Virus record (IMG/VR): IMGVR_UViG_3300030116_002682
Location: 15,838 to 62,884 of that record
From: a virus
Length of the DNA: 47,047 nucleotides
Reading direction: 5' to 3' (one strand)
Shown here in pieces: positions 33,324 to 40,253 of this stretch. Both the position numbers and the translations under genes were made by a program. Within the stretch, counting starts at the first letter, position 1, and the number at the start of each line of letters is the position of its first letter. The notes beneath the pieces were generated by a model that was not told where the DNA came from, did not search any database, and worked only from the letters and a program-made list of their open reading frames with translations.

Positions 33324-33839
33324 TTATAATCTATAATATTTTTGTAACTCTCCTATGAATTCTGGTTTGTTATCTAGCTTATTCCATTTAGCAATACCTT
33401 TAAGATATTTATCAAAATAATAATATGTTTGATATGCTAGTGTTGGGTTAAATTTATTTTTATAGTCGTCTGGCATACATTGGGGATGCTCTAGTTCTAA
33501 TAAATCTTTAAAGCGATTGTAGCCATAACCTTTAGGGTGTGTAGGTATAAGCTTAATAACATCTTCGCTTTTATGCTTTCTACCATACCTTCTTGTATAT
33601 TCTTGACATAGTGCTTGTGCGTGTATATGTAACCATTCGTAATGGCTAGCACTATCCCCTGCCCATAAAGTACAAGGGTGTTTTTTGTGTACTTCTTTAT
33701 AAGGTATATTATCGTGTCCAAATCTATGCCATACATTACATAACATCTGTGCTGATTCCAATGGCATCTTGACAATATGTTTATCACACTGCATTTTTGC
33801 AGCAATTATTGGATTTTTATTTAATAAAAATATATTCAT
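33324..33839 (-). CDS. Conserved phage protein, possibly DNA-glycosylase-like
   Basis: This 171-residue protein begins 'MNIFLLNKNPIIAAKMQCDKHIVKMPLESAQML' and has 'HPCTLWAGDS' and 'HPKGYGYNRFKDLLELEHPQCMP' later. It is a conserved phage family that I recall being described as pyrimidine-dimer-glycosylase-like, although classical DenV motifs are not evident. It has conserved Cys, His and Trp residues. It has an AAGGAGCTAA ribosome site. Confidence 0.5.
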   Translation of the reverse strand: MNIFLLNKNPIIAAKMQCDKHIVKMPLESAQMLCNVWHRFGHDNIPYKEVHKKHPCTLWAGDSASHYEWLHIHAQALCQEYTRRYGRKHKSEDVIKLIPTHPKGYGYNRFKDLLELEHPQCMPDDYKNKFNPTLAYQTYYYFDKYLKGIAKWNKLDNKPEFIGELQKYYRL

Positions 33840-33849
33840 AGTTAGCTCC

Positions 33850-34293
33850 TTAATCCTCTACATAAATTATTTCGTCTTCGTCTCTGTCATTAAAATAAGC
33901 TACACAATTATCTCTGTAAACTTCTTGTTTAAAAACTTGTGTGTTTACAGTTTCTGGTGTATTTACTGGCTTAAATCTATTAGCAAACCATTCGGCTGTA
34001 TCTTTATTTAATGTCCAGCTAATTCCAAACCTACTATAACTTCCTCTGTATATTGTAATTTTTTCTGGTAAGTTATTAAAAAAATTTAATTCATCATAAG
34101 TCATTAATAAATTTTTATTGGTAATAGAATTAAAAGTGTCTTTCCATTTTTGTAAATCAGTATGAACAAATTCTGTAGAAATATACCAATCTTTTACTAC
34201 ATTAGCATATTCTTGCTGGGATAAATGTTTCTTTAAAATAACCAATTTATCCCAGTCATTTATATCCAACCAATCTTCAGGTGATATATTCAT
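33850..34293 (-). CDS. ADP-ribosyltransferase-like protein
   Basis: This 147-residue protein has the R-S-E order of arginine-type ADP-ribosyltransferases: Arg in 'ITIYRGSYSRFG', 'ISWTLNKDTAEWFANRF' for the STS-like strand and helix, and 'DRDEDEIIYVE' at the end for the acidic catalytic segment. Phages use such enzymes (T4 Alt and ModA are examples) to modify host RNA polymerase or ribosomes. It lies in the second segment of the early operon, behind P2. The target is unknown. Confidence 0.65.
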   Translation of the reverse strand: MNISPEDWLDINDWDKLVILKKHLSQQEYANVVKDWYISTEFVHTDLQKWKDTFNSITNKNLLMTYDELNFFNNLPEKITIYRGSYSRFGISWTLNKDTAEWFANRFKPVNTPETVNTQVFKQEVYRDNCVAYFNDRDEDEIIYVED

Positions 34294-34748
34294 TATACAT
34301 TCTCCTCTTTGTATTTAATATCTAACATTAGATAAAGGTAAGTGTCTTTAGGGTGTATTTCGTGGTATGTTTTACCATCGTGTGTTTTTTCTTCTATAGA
34401 GTGTCTTGTTTTTTCTGGTGAAACAACTCTAATACCTTCTAAGATATATCGTAAATATTCTTCATCTTCGTTGCTTTTCTTTAAGTCATCTACATACTCG
34501 TCTAATGTTTGCCATTTTACTGGAAAAACTTTATATGCTCTGCTATTAGATGTAAACATATCGTCTATATAAGAAACAGCATCTGCCATTTTATTACAGT
34601 TATAAACTAAGTATGTCTGACCACCTTTAAACTTCCAATAATTTTCTGCTTTATCGTCTGCATAATTTTCTATGTATTGTGTAGTCACAACATAAGGTGT
34701 AAATGGCTCGTAATTGTAAATTGTATTTTTGTTAGTTGTTATTTTCAT
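34293..34748 (-). CDS. Hypothetical early protein
   Basis: This 151-residue protein is the first gene after P2. It has 'YVVTTQYIENYADDKAENYWKFKGGQTYLVYN', a pattern I have seen in phage proteins of unknown function, with a helical C-terminal half. Its stop overlaps the next start by one base. It has a strong AAGGAGCTAA ribosome site. Confidence 0.6.
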   Translation of the reverse strand: MKITTNKNTIYNYEPFTPYVVTTQYIENYADDKAENYWKFKGGQTYLVYNCNKMADAVSYIDDMFTSNSRAYKVFPVKWQTLDEYVDDLKKSNEDEEYLRYILEGIRVVSPEKTRHSIEEKTHDGKTYHEIHPKDTYLYLMLDIKYKEENV

Positions 34749-34773
34749 TTTAGCTCCTTGTTTTATTTTATTA

Positions 34774-34802
34774 ATTTTATAACGCCTTTAACTATTTGTA
34801 AA
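34774..34802 (-). promoter_or_regulatory. Early promoter P2 with overlapping operator
   Basis: On the minus strand: -35 TTTACA (34802-34797), a 17-base spacer and -10 TAAAAT (34779-34774). The operator TTTACAAATAGTTAAA occupies 34802-34787. It lies in an 85-base gap between ardC and the 34748 gene. No second operator was seen. Confidence 0.6.
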
Positions 34803-34833
34803 GTCTTTGCAGCAAATAAAAAGAAAGTAGCCA

Positions 34834-35739
34834 TTAAGCTACTTCCTTTTTTTCTTTAGGTTGTAAATTATTAAGAAAATCTATTGCTTGTGTACTCTTA
34901 CTAAAAGCTGTAAATATTGCTTTTGGATTATTTTGTATAATCTGTTTCCAACAATTTAAATATTTAGCGTGGTCTGGTGTTGGCTGTTTTACTACACCCA
35001 ACATTACACTAAGAATAGCTGAACCAGTTTCTGCTACCAATTCCTCCATAGCATATTCTTTGCTCATATAACCTTTCTTAAAATTTCTTTTACATCTACT
35101 ATCGTGTCCAGTCCAGTGTACTAATTCGTGTAGTAAAGTACTGTACCAATGAGCACTAGCAGTAGCTGTCTTTGTATTCTTAAAGTATTCCATACTTGGC
35201 ATATTTATGTAATCCAATACAGGTGAATAACAGGCTCTTGTCCCACCAATCTGAACCTCTGCTTTTGTATTCTTAATATATTCTTCTACTTTAGCTATTG
35301 GATTGACTTTATTGGTTAGCTTTGGCTTTGGTAATTCTACACCATCAACTTGATAGATATTAAAAACATTCCATATTTTTAAGAACCATCTGCTTTTTAT
35401 TTCTGGCTCGCCATTTGTATCTAAGCTATTTTTGTCTTCGTACTTTTTTAACTCCCAATAAAACACCCTTGTAGATTTTTCTCCTTTCTTAACTTTACCT
35501 CCAAGCTGTGTCCATTGTTTATAAGTTGCCCAAGCATTATGGACATATCCTTTCTTATAACTAGCTAAAGACAACCAGAAAATATTAAATCCAGTATAAT
35601 GTTTTTTAGTAGCATAGTTCATTGGAAAACTCTTACTCATTACATCTAACCAAGGCTTGTCCCAGTTAGTACCAAATTTATCCATATCTGCCAAGACTTG
35701 CTCTTGTACCTCTTTTATTATATTAGCTGTATAACTCAT
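34834..35739 (-). CDS. ardC: ArdC-like antirestriction protein
   Basis: This 301-residue protein has an N-terminal ArdC ssDNA-binding domain ('WDKPWLDVMSKSFPMNYATKKHYTGFNIFWL', about residues 25-55). A C-terminal zinc metallopeptidase-like domain has 'LLHELVHWTGHDSR' (HExxH-type) and a downstream Glu in 'AMEELVAETGSAIL'. ArdC proteins protect incoming DNA from restriction. Expression early from P1 fits that role. The length is normal. Confidence 0.85.
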   Translation of the reverse strand: MSYTANIIKEVQEQVLADMDKFGTNWDKPWLDVMSKSFPMNYATKKHYTGFNIFWLSLASYKKGYVHNAWATYKQWTQLGGKVKKGEKSTRVFYWELKKYEDKNSLDTNGEPEIKSRWFLKIWNVFNIYQVDGVELPKPKLTNKVNPIAKVEEYIKNTKAEVQIGGTRACYSPVLDYINMPSMEYFKNTKTATASAHWYSTLLHELVHWTGHDSRCKRNFKKGYMSKEYAMEELVAETGSAILSVMLGVVKQPTPDHAKYLNCWKQIIQNNPKAIFTAFSKSTQAIDFLNNLQPKEKKEVA

Positions 35740-35982
35740 TTATATTCTCCCTTGTAGTAATTGTATGATTATAATTGTTTGTAAGATAGCTGTGCCAATA
35801 CCAATGTAAGCTAGTAATTTGTAATATTGGTAGTTAGCTTTATTGCAAACCTTTCTGTATTTATTAAAAGCTGGTTTGTAATTTCTTCTAAGCTTGGCAT
35901 TGTGTTTAGCTATTAACTTTTTTTGTTGGAGTTCATTATTTAAAATAAACTCCAATGACTTTGTTGTGCTATTATATTTCAT
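35740..35982 (-). CDS. Small basic membrane protein
   Basis: The ATG at 35982 (80 residues) is preferred for its AGGAG site. The N-terminal 50 residues are basic ('KKLIAKHNAKLRRNYKPAFNKYRK'). One transmembrane helix ends the protein ('LLAYIGIGTAILQTIIIIQLL'). The layout would place the basic part in the cytoplasm. Function unknown. Confidence 0.5.
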   Translation of the reverse strand: MKYNSTTKSLEFILNNELQQKKLIAKHNAKLRRNYKPAFNKYRKVCNKANYQYYKLLAYIGIGTAILQTIIIIQLLQGRI

Positions 35983-35990
35983 AGTATCTC

Positions 35991-36320
35991 CTAACCTAAC
36001 CATTCGCAGTTATAATCTTCTTCAGAAGTACCATCTAGCCAGTCCTGTAAATCATCTGCTAGCTTTTTTCTGACTAGCTTTGTTTTAAGTATCTTAATTA
36101 GAAACTTTGCTTGATGCTTATTAATTCTTAAACTATCGTCTATGATTAAATCTTGGTTGGGGTCTTTTCTTTGCCCTTTGTTAGGTCCTGTCTTTACTAT
36201 CTTATTTAATCTAACTCCTCTTTGTACTATGCTGATGGTGCTACCTCCGTATCTAGTACCACCCCAGCTTGATTTAAGACCTATGTTTTTGCTTGAATTT
36301 GATTTTAATACTGTACCCAT
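35991..36320 (-). CDS. Hypothetical early protein
   Basis: This 109-residue protein starts Gly/Ser-rich ('NIGLKSSWGGTRYGGSTISIVQRGVRLNK') and becomes helical, ending acidic with 'LQDWLDGTSEEDYNCEWLG'. It has an AAGGAGCTAA ribosome site. Not recognised. Confidence 0.55.
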   Translation of the reverse strand: MGTVLKSNSSKNIGLKSSWGGTRYGGSTISIVQRGVRLNKIVKTGPNKGQRKDPNQDLIIDDSLRINKHQAKFLIKILKTKLVRKKLADDLQDWLDGTSEEDYNCEWLG

Positions 36321-36341
36321 TTGTTAGCTCCTTTTTAGTTA

Positions 36342-36530
36342 TTATTGGTTGTCGTTATGTAATTCTGCGTGATTTAAAATGTCTACGATACTATTTATAT
36401 TTTTGTAAGTCTTTTCCTTTTCTAACTCTGTTGAATCACTGTAAGGATTATTGACTTCCATAAGTAGCTCCTCTTCGTAAACTTCTAAAGCTTGTTTGAT
36501 TATGTGTATTTGTTTATTAGTAAATTTCAT
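36342..36530 (-). CDS. First gene of the early operon, small acidic protein
   Basis: This 62-residue helical acidic protein ('IHIIKQALEVYEEELLMEVNN') lies directly downstream of promoter P1 and has an AAAGGAG ribosome site. It is the first product expected after infection. Not recognised. A host-takeover role is possible by position only. Confidence 0.55.
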   Translation of the reverse strand: MKFTNKQIHIIKQALEVYEEELLMEVNNPYSDSTELEKEKTYKNINSIVDILNHAELHNDNQ

Positions 36531-36557
36531 TTTTATCTCCTTTGTTATTATGCTTAC

Positions 36558-36586
36558 AGCATATATCGTATTTAACTAAAAGTAAA
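36558..36586 (-). promoter_or_regulatory. Early promoter P1 with overlapping operator
   Basis: On the minus strand: -35 TTTACT (36586-36581), a 17-base spacer and a weaker -10 TATGCT (36563-36558). The operator TTTACTTTTAGTTAAA covers 36586-36571, as at P2 and P3. It drives the first early genes. Confidence 0.5.
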
Positions 36587-36592
36587 GTATAT

Positions 36593-36609
36593 TTTAACAA
36601 ATAGTTAAA
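36593..36609. promoter_or_regulatory. Upstream operator copy at P1
   Basis: TTTAACAAATAGTTAAA is a perfect 6-base inverted repeat with a 5-base spacer. Its centre is about 22.5 bases from the operator overlapping P1, matching the distance at P3. Paired sites at that distance suggest cooperative binding of a dimeric repressor. Confidence 0.6.
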
Positions 36610-36643
36610 CTTTTTTTTATAGCTGTAAAAGGTAATAATTCTG

Positions 36644-36683
36644 TGGGTTTGCTATGATAAATGCCAGGGAGTTCCCGCACCCA
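36644..36683. other. GC-rich imperfect hairpin in control region
   Basis: TGGGT (36644-36648) and GC (36651-36652, after two bulged T) pair with GCACCCA (36677-36683). A nested GGG-AGTT-CCC (36667-36676) lies inside. It stands out in AT-rich surroundings. An A-run, not a T-run, follows on the plus strand, so it is not a simple terminator. Confidence 0.45.
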
Positions 36684-36783
36684 TAAAAAAATAATTAAAA
36701 TTAATTGCTATTAACTACTATATAAAGACACTTAATATTCTTTTAAATTTAGCTATTAATATTGATATAACAAAGGCAGACAA

Positions 36784-36838
36784 TAGCTATGCTTATGCTT
36801 AACACTTGCTATGCGATTGCTATACGAATGCTTGAACA
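36784..36838. repeat. 11-base periodic repeat array, possible iterons
   Basis: Five consecutive 11-base units start at 36784, 36795, 36806, 36817 and 36828. Units 1, 3 and 4 are TAGCTATGCTT, TTGCTATGCGA and TTGCTATACGA; units 2 and 5 are ATGCTTAACAC and ATGCTTGAACA. Units 3 and 4 differ at one base. The period is about one helical turn, suiting an initiator-binding array. Confidence 0.5.
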
Positions 36839-37208
36839 ATAATAAAGTTAAATCTAAACTATTATTATGTATGTCTATATAACAAGCTATAAAGCTACAC
36901 AACAAAGCAGCTTTCTTAGTTAGAAGTGCTTGAACTGTAACAGAGGTCTTTATACCTTAACAAAAAAGAGACAGAGAACTGTATAGTGTTTAAAGTCAAT
37001 ATAAGCTGTGCCTGTAACAAATAGGCATTATTAGATATTAAGACATATAGTGTATAGCTTAACTGTATGTATGACTGTTATATGGCTTAGCTATAAGAGA
37101 AGGTACCTATATGTTTTTTGTTTTGTTTTTATTTGCACCAACCAGACCATAGGGGTAGCTACAGCTATAGACTAAAGCTATATTGTAAGTATCTAAAATA
37201 TATATTTT

Positions 37209-37236
37209 TTGACTTTTTGTAAATTTATGCTAAAGA
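37209..37236 (+). promoter_or_regulatory. sigma70-like late promoter, module B
   Basis: TTGACT (37209-37214), a 16-base spacer and TAAAGA (37231-37236) with an extended TGC. It matches the module A promoter at 186-214. The -35 also forms TTGAC-N5-GTAAA, one base from the early operator. Transcription would start within a base or two of the ATG at 37244, so the message may be leaderless. Confidence 0.55.
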
Positions 37237-37243
37237 AGATAGT

Positions 37244-37855
37244 ATGAACATAGAACAAGTAGATATAAATAAAATAAAACCTTATGAAAAAAATAGTAGA
37301 GTACATAACGATAGCCATATAAAGCAAGTATGTAAAAGTATAGAAGAATTTGGTTTTGTTAATCCTATTCTAGTAGATAAAAGATTTACTATTATAGCTG
37401 GCCACGGTAGATATATGGCAGCAAAAAAATTGGGATTTGAAAAAGTGCCTTGTATAAGAATAAACCATTTTAGTGAAGAACAAAGAAAAGCTTATGTAAT
37501 AGCTGATAATAAATTATCTTTAAATTCGTCTTGGGATACTGAAATGCTTTTACAAGAAATGAGTGATTTAAAAGATATGGGTTTTGATTTAGATATAACT
37601 GGCTTTAGCAGTATAGAACTTATGCCAGTATTAGAAGATAATGTAGTAGATAATCCTATGGCAGAATGGGACGATATGCCAGAATACGAACAAGAAGATT
37701 TAAGACCACATAGAACTATCTATGTCCATTTTAGAAATGAAGAAGATGTTCATGCTTTTTTTAAAATTATGCACCAATCATTTACACCACAAACTAAAAC
37801 TATATGGCACCCAAAGCTAGTGCTTATGGAAAATAAAAATAAAAGGTATGAATAA
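37244..37855 (+). CDS. ParB/sulfiredoxin-fold protein, module B
   Basis: This 203-residue protein has the ParB/Srx domain with 'IKPYEKNSRVH', 'IIAGHGRYMAAKKLG' and 'AYVIADNKLSLNSSWD'. The C-terminal domain contains 'DMPEYEQEDLRPHRTIYVHFRNEEDV' and 'TKTIWHPK', which occurs in ParB proteins linked to phage DNA modification. It is unlike the C-terminus of the module A homologue. It overlaps the glycosyltransferase by eight bases. It may guide or activate base modification. Confidence 0.8.
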   Translation: MNIEQVDINKIKPYEKNSRVHNDSHIKQVCKSIEEFGFVNPILVDKRFTIIAGHGRYMAAKKLGFEKVPCIRINHFSEEQRKAYVIADNKLSLNSSWDTEMLLQEMSDLKDMGFDLDITGFSSIELMPVLEDNVVDNPMAEWDDMPEYEQEDLRPHRTIYVHFRNEEDVHAFFKIMHQSFTPQTKTIWHPKLVLMENKNKRYE

Positions 37856-38720
37856 ATATCCAATCTATATACCTAGCAAAGGCAGGTATGAAAAAAAATT
37901 ACGGACTACTTCTCTATATTTAGATGAAATAAATGTACCTTACAAATTAGTAGTAGAGCCAGATGAGTATGATAAATACTTAAAAGAAGTTAAAGATAAA
38001 TCTAAGCTAATGGTTTTAGATATGGCATACAAAAAAAAATATGATACTTGTGATAATTATGGTACAAAAAAATCTACTGGTAGTGGACCAGCTAGAAATT
38101 TTATTTGGGATTACGCAAAAAAAAACGGCTTTAAATATCATTGGTGTATGGACGATAATATTAGAAGCTTACAAAGAATTACTAAGAATAGAAAAATAAC
38201 AGTAAGTAATCCTATTATTATAAAGCTTATGGAAGATTTTGTAGAACGATATAAAAATGTTGCAATAGCTGGACCACAATATGATTATTTTCACCCATCT
38301 GGTGTAGTAAAAAAACCATTTAATGTTAATGCTAGAATCTATAGTTGCTTATTAATAAATACTGACATACCTTTTAGATGGCGAGGTAGACATAACGAAG
38401 ATACTATACTTAGCTTAGATGTTTTAAAAGATGGTTGGTGTACTATTCTATTTAATGCTTTTCTACAACAAAAGCAAACTACAATGACAATGAAAGGTGG
38501 CAACACAGAAGAATTTTATAAAGATAGCAGTAGGTTATATGTTTCTAAGCTTTTACAAAAAGTACACCCAGATTATACTAAAGTTGTAAAAAGATATAGA
38601 AGGTGGCATCACCAAGTAGATTATTCTAGCTTTACACAAAAACTTATAAGAAAAGAAAAGCTAGTAAAAAAAGGTCATAACAATTATGGTTTAAAACTGG
38701 TAACAAAGAAATATGGATAA
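37848..38720 (+). CDS. GREB1/TAGT-like glycosyltransferase
   Basis: This 290-residue protein has a GT-A-like pattern. 'YPIYIPSKGRYEKKLRTTSLYLDEINVPYKLVVEPDEYDKY' opens the nucleotide-sugar fold, 'GSGPARNFIWDYAKKNGFKYHW' follows, and 'MDDNIRSL' (residues about 101-108) is the metal-binding DxD-like motif. A basic C-terminal 70 residues follow. This matches the TET/JBP-associated glycosyltransferase group described from computational work on phage DNA hypermodification. No TET/JBP oxygenase is in module B. The likely acceptor is a modified base in DNA, but this is inference. Confidence 0.7.
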   Translation: MNKYPIYIPSKGRYEKKLRTTSLYLDEINVPYKLVVEPDEYDKYLKEVKDKSKLMVLDMAYKKKYDTCDNYGTKKSTGSGPARNFIWDYAKKNGFKYHWCMDDNIRSLQRITKNRKITVSNPIIIKLMEDFVERYKNVAIAGPQYDYFHPSGVVKKPFNVNARIYSCLLINTDIPFRWRGRHNEDTILSLDVLKDGWCTILFNAFLQQKQTTMTMKGGNTEEFYKDSSRLYVSKLLQKVHPDYTKVVKRYRRWHHQVDYSSFTQKLIRKEKLVKKGHNNYGLKLVTKKYG

Positions 38721-39678
38721 TTTTTTTAAAATTAAAAATAAAAACTTATTATCGGTATGCCCACCAGATGTAAATGAAATAGACTGGCAAAATTTTAGAA
38801 AAGATTTTAAAAAAGCAGATAGCTTAAATGATATTGGGCACCCTATACAACTAGATATAGAATTAAATGGTGGTTGTAATATGAGCTGTCCATTTTGTTT
38901 ACATGGGTATAAGAAAACTAAAAATATAAATTTACCTATAGAAGATTTTAAAAATATAATACATCAAGCAATAGAGTTAGGAGTAAAAAGTATTAAATTT
39001 AATTATATAAACGAACCTATGCTTAGAAAAGATTTAGAAGAATGTATAAAGTATGCTAAAAGCAAAGGTATATTAAATGTATATATGGTTACTAATGGAA
39101 CAGTACTAAATAAAAAAAGAAGATTATCTTTATTAGCTAGTGGTATAACAAAAGTTTTTATATCTTTAGATGCTGCAACAAAAGAAACTTATGAAAAACA
39201 AAGATTATCTGGAATGTTTGAAACTGTAAAAAATAATATAAAAGAATTTATAAAATTAAGAAACAGCCAAGGCAAAAAATTTCCATTAGTAAGAGTTAGT
39301 TTTCTAAAAAATTCTATAAATATACACGAAAAAGAAGATTTTGAAAAACAATGGCAAAATATAGCAGATATAATAAACTTTCAGACTATGAACGAAGTAC
39401 CAGATGTAAAAACTGGTCTTTTAGTAGAAAAAAGTATTGTACCAGATAAAGGTTGTAGCTTTCCATTTAAACAAATGGTAGTTGACCATCTAGGCAATAT
39501 ACAACCTTGCTGTAAATTAGAAGGAAAAAAACTTATTGTTGGCAATATTAAAAAAATGTCACTAAAAGAAGCTTGGAATAGTAAAAAATTTACTAATTTA
39601 CGAAAAATACACAAAAATAATGACTGGAAAAAACATTCCATTTGTTATAAATGTATGGTACCAAACGAAAATGGATAA
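38713..39678 (+). CDS. Radical-SAM/SPASM enzyme
   Basis: This 321-residue protein has 'ELNGGCNMSCPFCLHG' (CX3CX2C cluster, about residues 55-62) and 'FNYINEPMLRKDL' for the SAM region. The C-terminal SPASM-type part has Cys in 'KGCSFPFKQMVVDHLGNIQPCCKLEG', 'VGNIKKMSLKEAWNSKKF' and 'SICYKC'. It overlaps the glycosyltransferase by eight bases and the TerS start by eight. SPASM proteins modify peptides or sugars. In this locus it may act on the base or its sugar. Module A has queE in the comparable place, but the two are not orthologous. Confidence 0.8.
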   Translation: MDNFFKIKNKNLLSVCPPDVNEIDWQNFRKDFKKADSLNDIGHPIQLDIELNGGCNMSCPFCLHGYKKTKNINLPIEDFKNIIHQAIELGVKSIKFNYINEPMLRKDLEECIKYAKSKGILNVYMVTNGTVLNKKRRLSLLASGITKVFISLDAATKETYEKQRLSGMFETVKNNIKEFIKLRNSQGKKFPLVRVSFLKNSINIHEKEDFEKQWQNIADIINFQTMNEVPDVKTGLLVEKSIVPDKGCSFPFKQMVVDHLGNIQPCCKLEGKKLIVGNIKKMSLKEAWNSKKFTNLRKIHKNNDWKKHSICYKCMVPNENG

Positions 39679-40078
39679 AATGAAAGATACTGGCAGACCA
39701 AACTTTGAAAAAACACCTGAAATGGAAAGAATTTGTTCTTTAGGCGTTGCTTTCGGCTTAACTCACGAGCAAATTGCAAAATTAGTTGGGTGTAGCCCTA
39801 AAACTTTACGAAAACATTTTCAAAATGCGTTAGAAACTGGTAAAGAAAAATTAACTATGGCTATTGGAGGTCAATTGTATAAAAAAGCTATGAATGGCGA
39901 TACAATTTCTGCAATTTTTTTAGCAAAAACTAAAGCTGGATTTACAGAAAAAGTAGAACACGAAGGTTTACCAAATAATATATCAGTAAGCTTTAATTTA
40001 GAGCCAGAAAAAAAAATTGTTGACGCAGAAAAAGTATTAGATAAAATAACTCACAAAAAGGGTAGTGATGGCAACTAG
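39671..40078 (+). CDS. terS: Terminase small subunit, module B
   Basis: This 135-residue homologue of the module A TerS shares 'CSLGVAFGLTHEQIAKLVGC' with its HTH, and 'KLTMAIG' and 'AISAIFLAKTKAGF'-type blocks. I prefer ATG 39671 (or 39680) to the upstream ATG at 39620, as the alignment to the 4848 gene begins at 'GRPNFEKTPEMER'. The 3' end overlaps the next gene by eleven bases. Confidence 0.75.
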   Translation: MDKMKDTGRPNFEKTPEMERICSLGVAFGLTHEQIAKLVGCSPKTLRKHFQNALETGKEKLTMAIGGQLYKKAMNGDTISAIFLAKTKAGFTEKVEHEGLPNNISVSFNLEPEKKIVDAEKVLDKITHKKGSDGN

Positions 40079-40253
40079 AAAATTTAAAAAAGTACCTAAA
40101 ACAAAAAGTGGTGTTCCTAAGTCATATATTAAAGGAGCAAAAAATCCCAAAGCTAGAGAAAGAGAAATAAATAGAACTAAAAAATTATATAAAGCAGGTA
40201 AGCTAACACCAGCTATGATGAATAGAATTAGTAAACAAAGGAGTAAAAGCTAA
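40068..40253 (+). CDS. Small basic protein 1 of TerS-TerL cassette
   Basis: This 61-residue Lys-rich protein (MATRKFKKVPKTKSGVPKSY, then GAKNPKAREREINRTKKLY) belongs to a family I have seen in marine phages. It is not present in module A. It overlaps TerS and abuts the next gene (TAATG). Function unknown; a nucleic-acid-binding role is plausible. Confidence 0.7.
   Translation: MATRKFKKVPKTKSGVPKSYIKGAKNPKAREREINRTKKLYKAGKLTPAMMNRISKQRSKS

Larger units (their letters stand above)
36531..37243. other. Divergent control region, 713 bp without a gene
   Basis: No ORF with coding character was found. From left to right it holds early promoter P1 with two operators (36558-36609), a GC-rich imperfect hairpin (36644-36683), an 11-base periodic repeat array (36784-36838), AT-rich sequence with scattered GCTAT and TAGCT words, and the late promoter of module B (37209-37236). 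It separates the divergent early and late operons, the usual place for a replication origin or packaging signal. Confidence 0.7.

Noticed and set aside
36644-36683. Rho-independent terminator
   Set aside because: The stem is followed by A on the plus strand, and on the minus strand the T-run lies before the stem. Listed only as a hairpin.
36784-36838. CRISPR array
   Set aside because: Units are 11 bases and contiguous, with no spacers.
36611-37208. A tRNA or other RNA gene in the long gene-free region
   Set aside because: No cloverleaf with T-loop and anticodon arm could be drawn. The GC-rich hairpin is too short and lacks a TTC-type arm.
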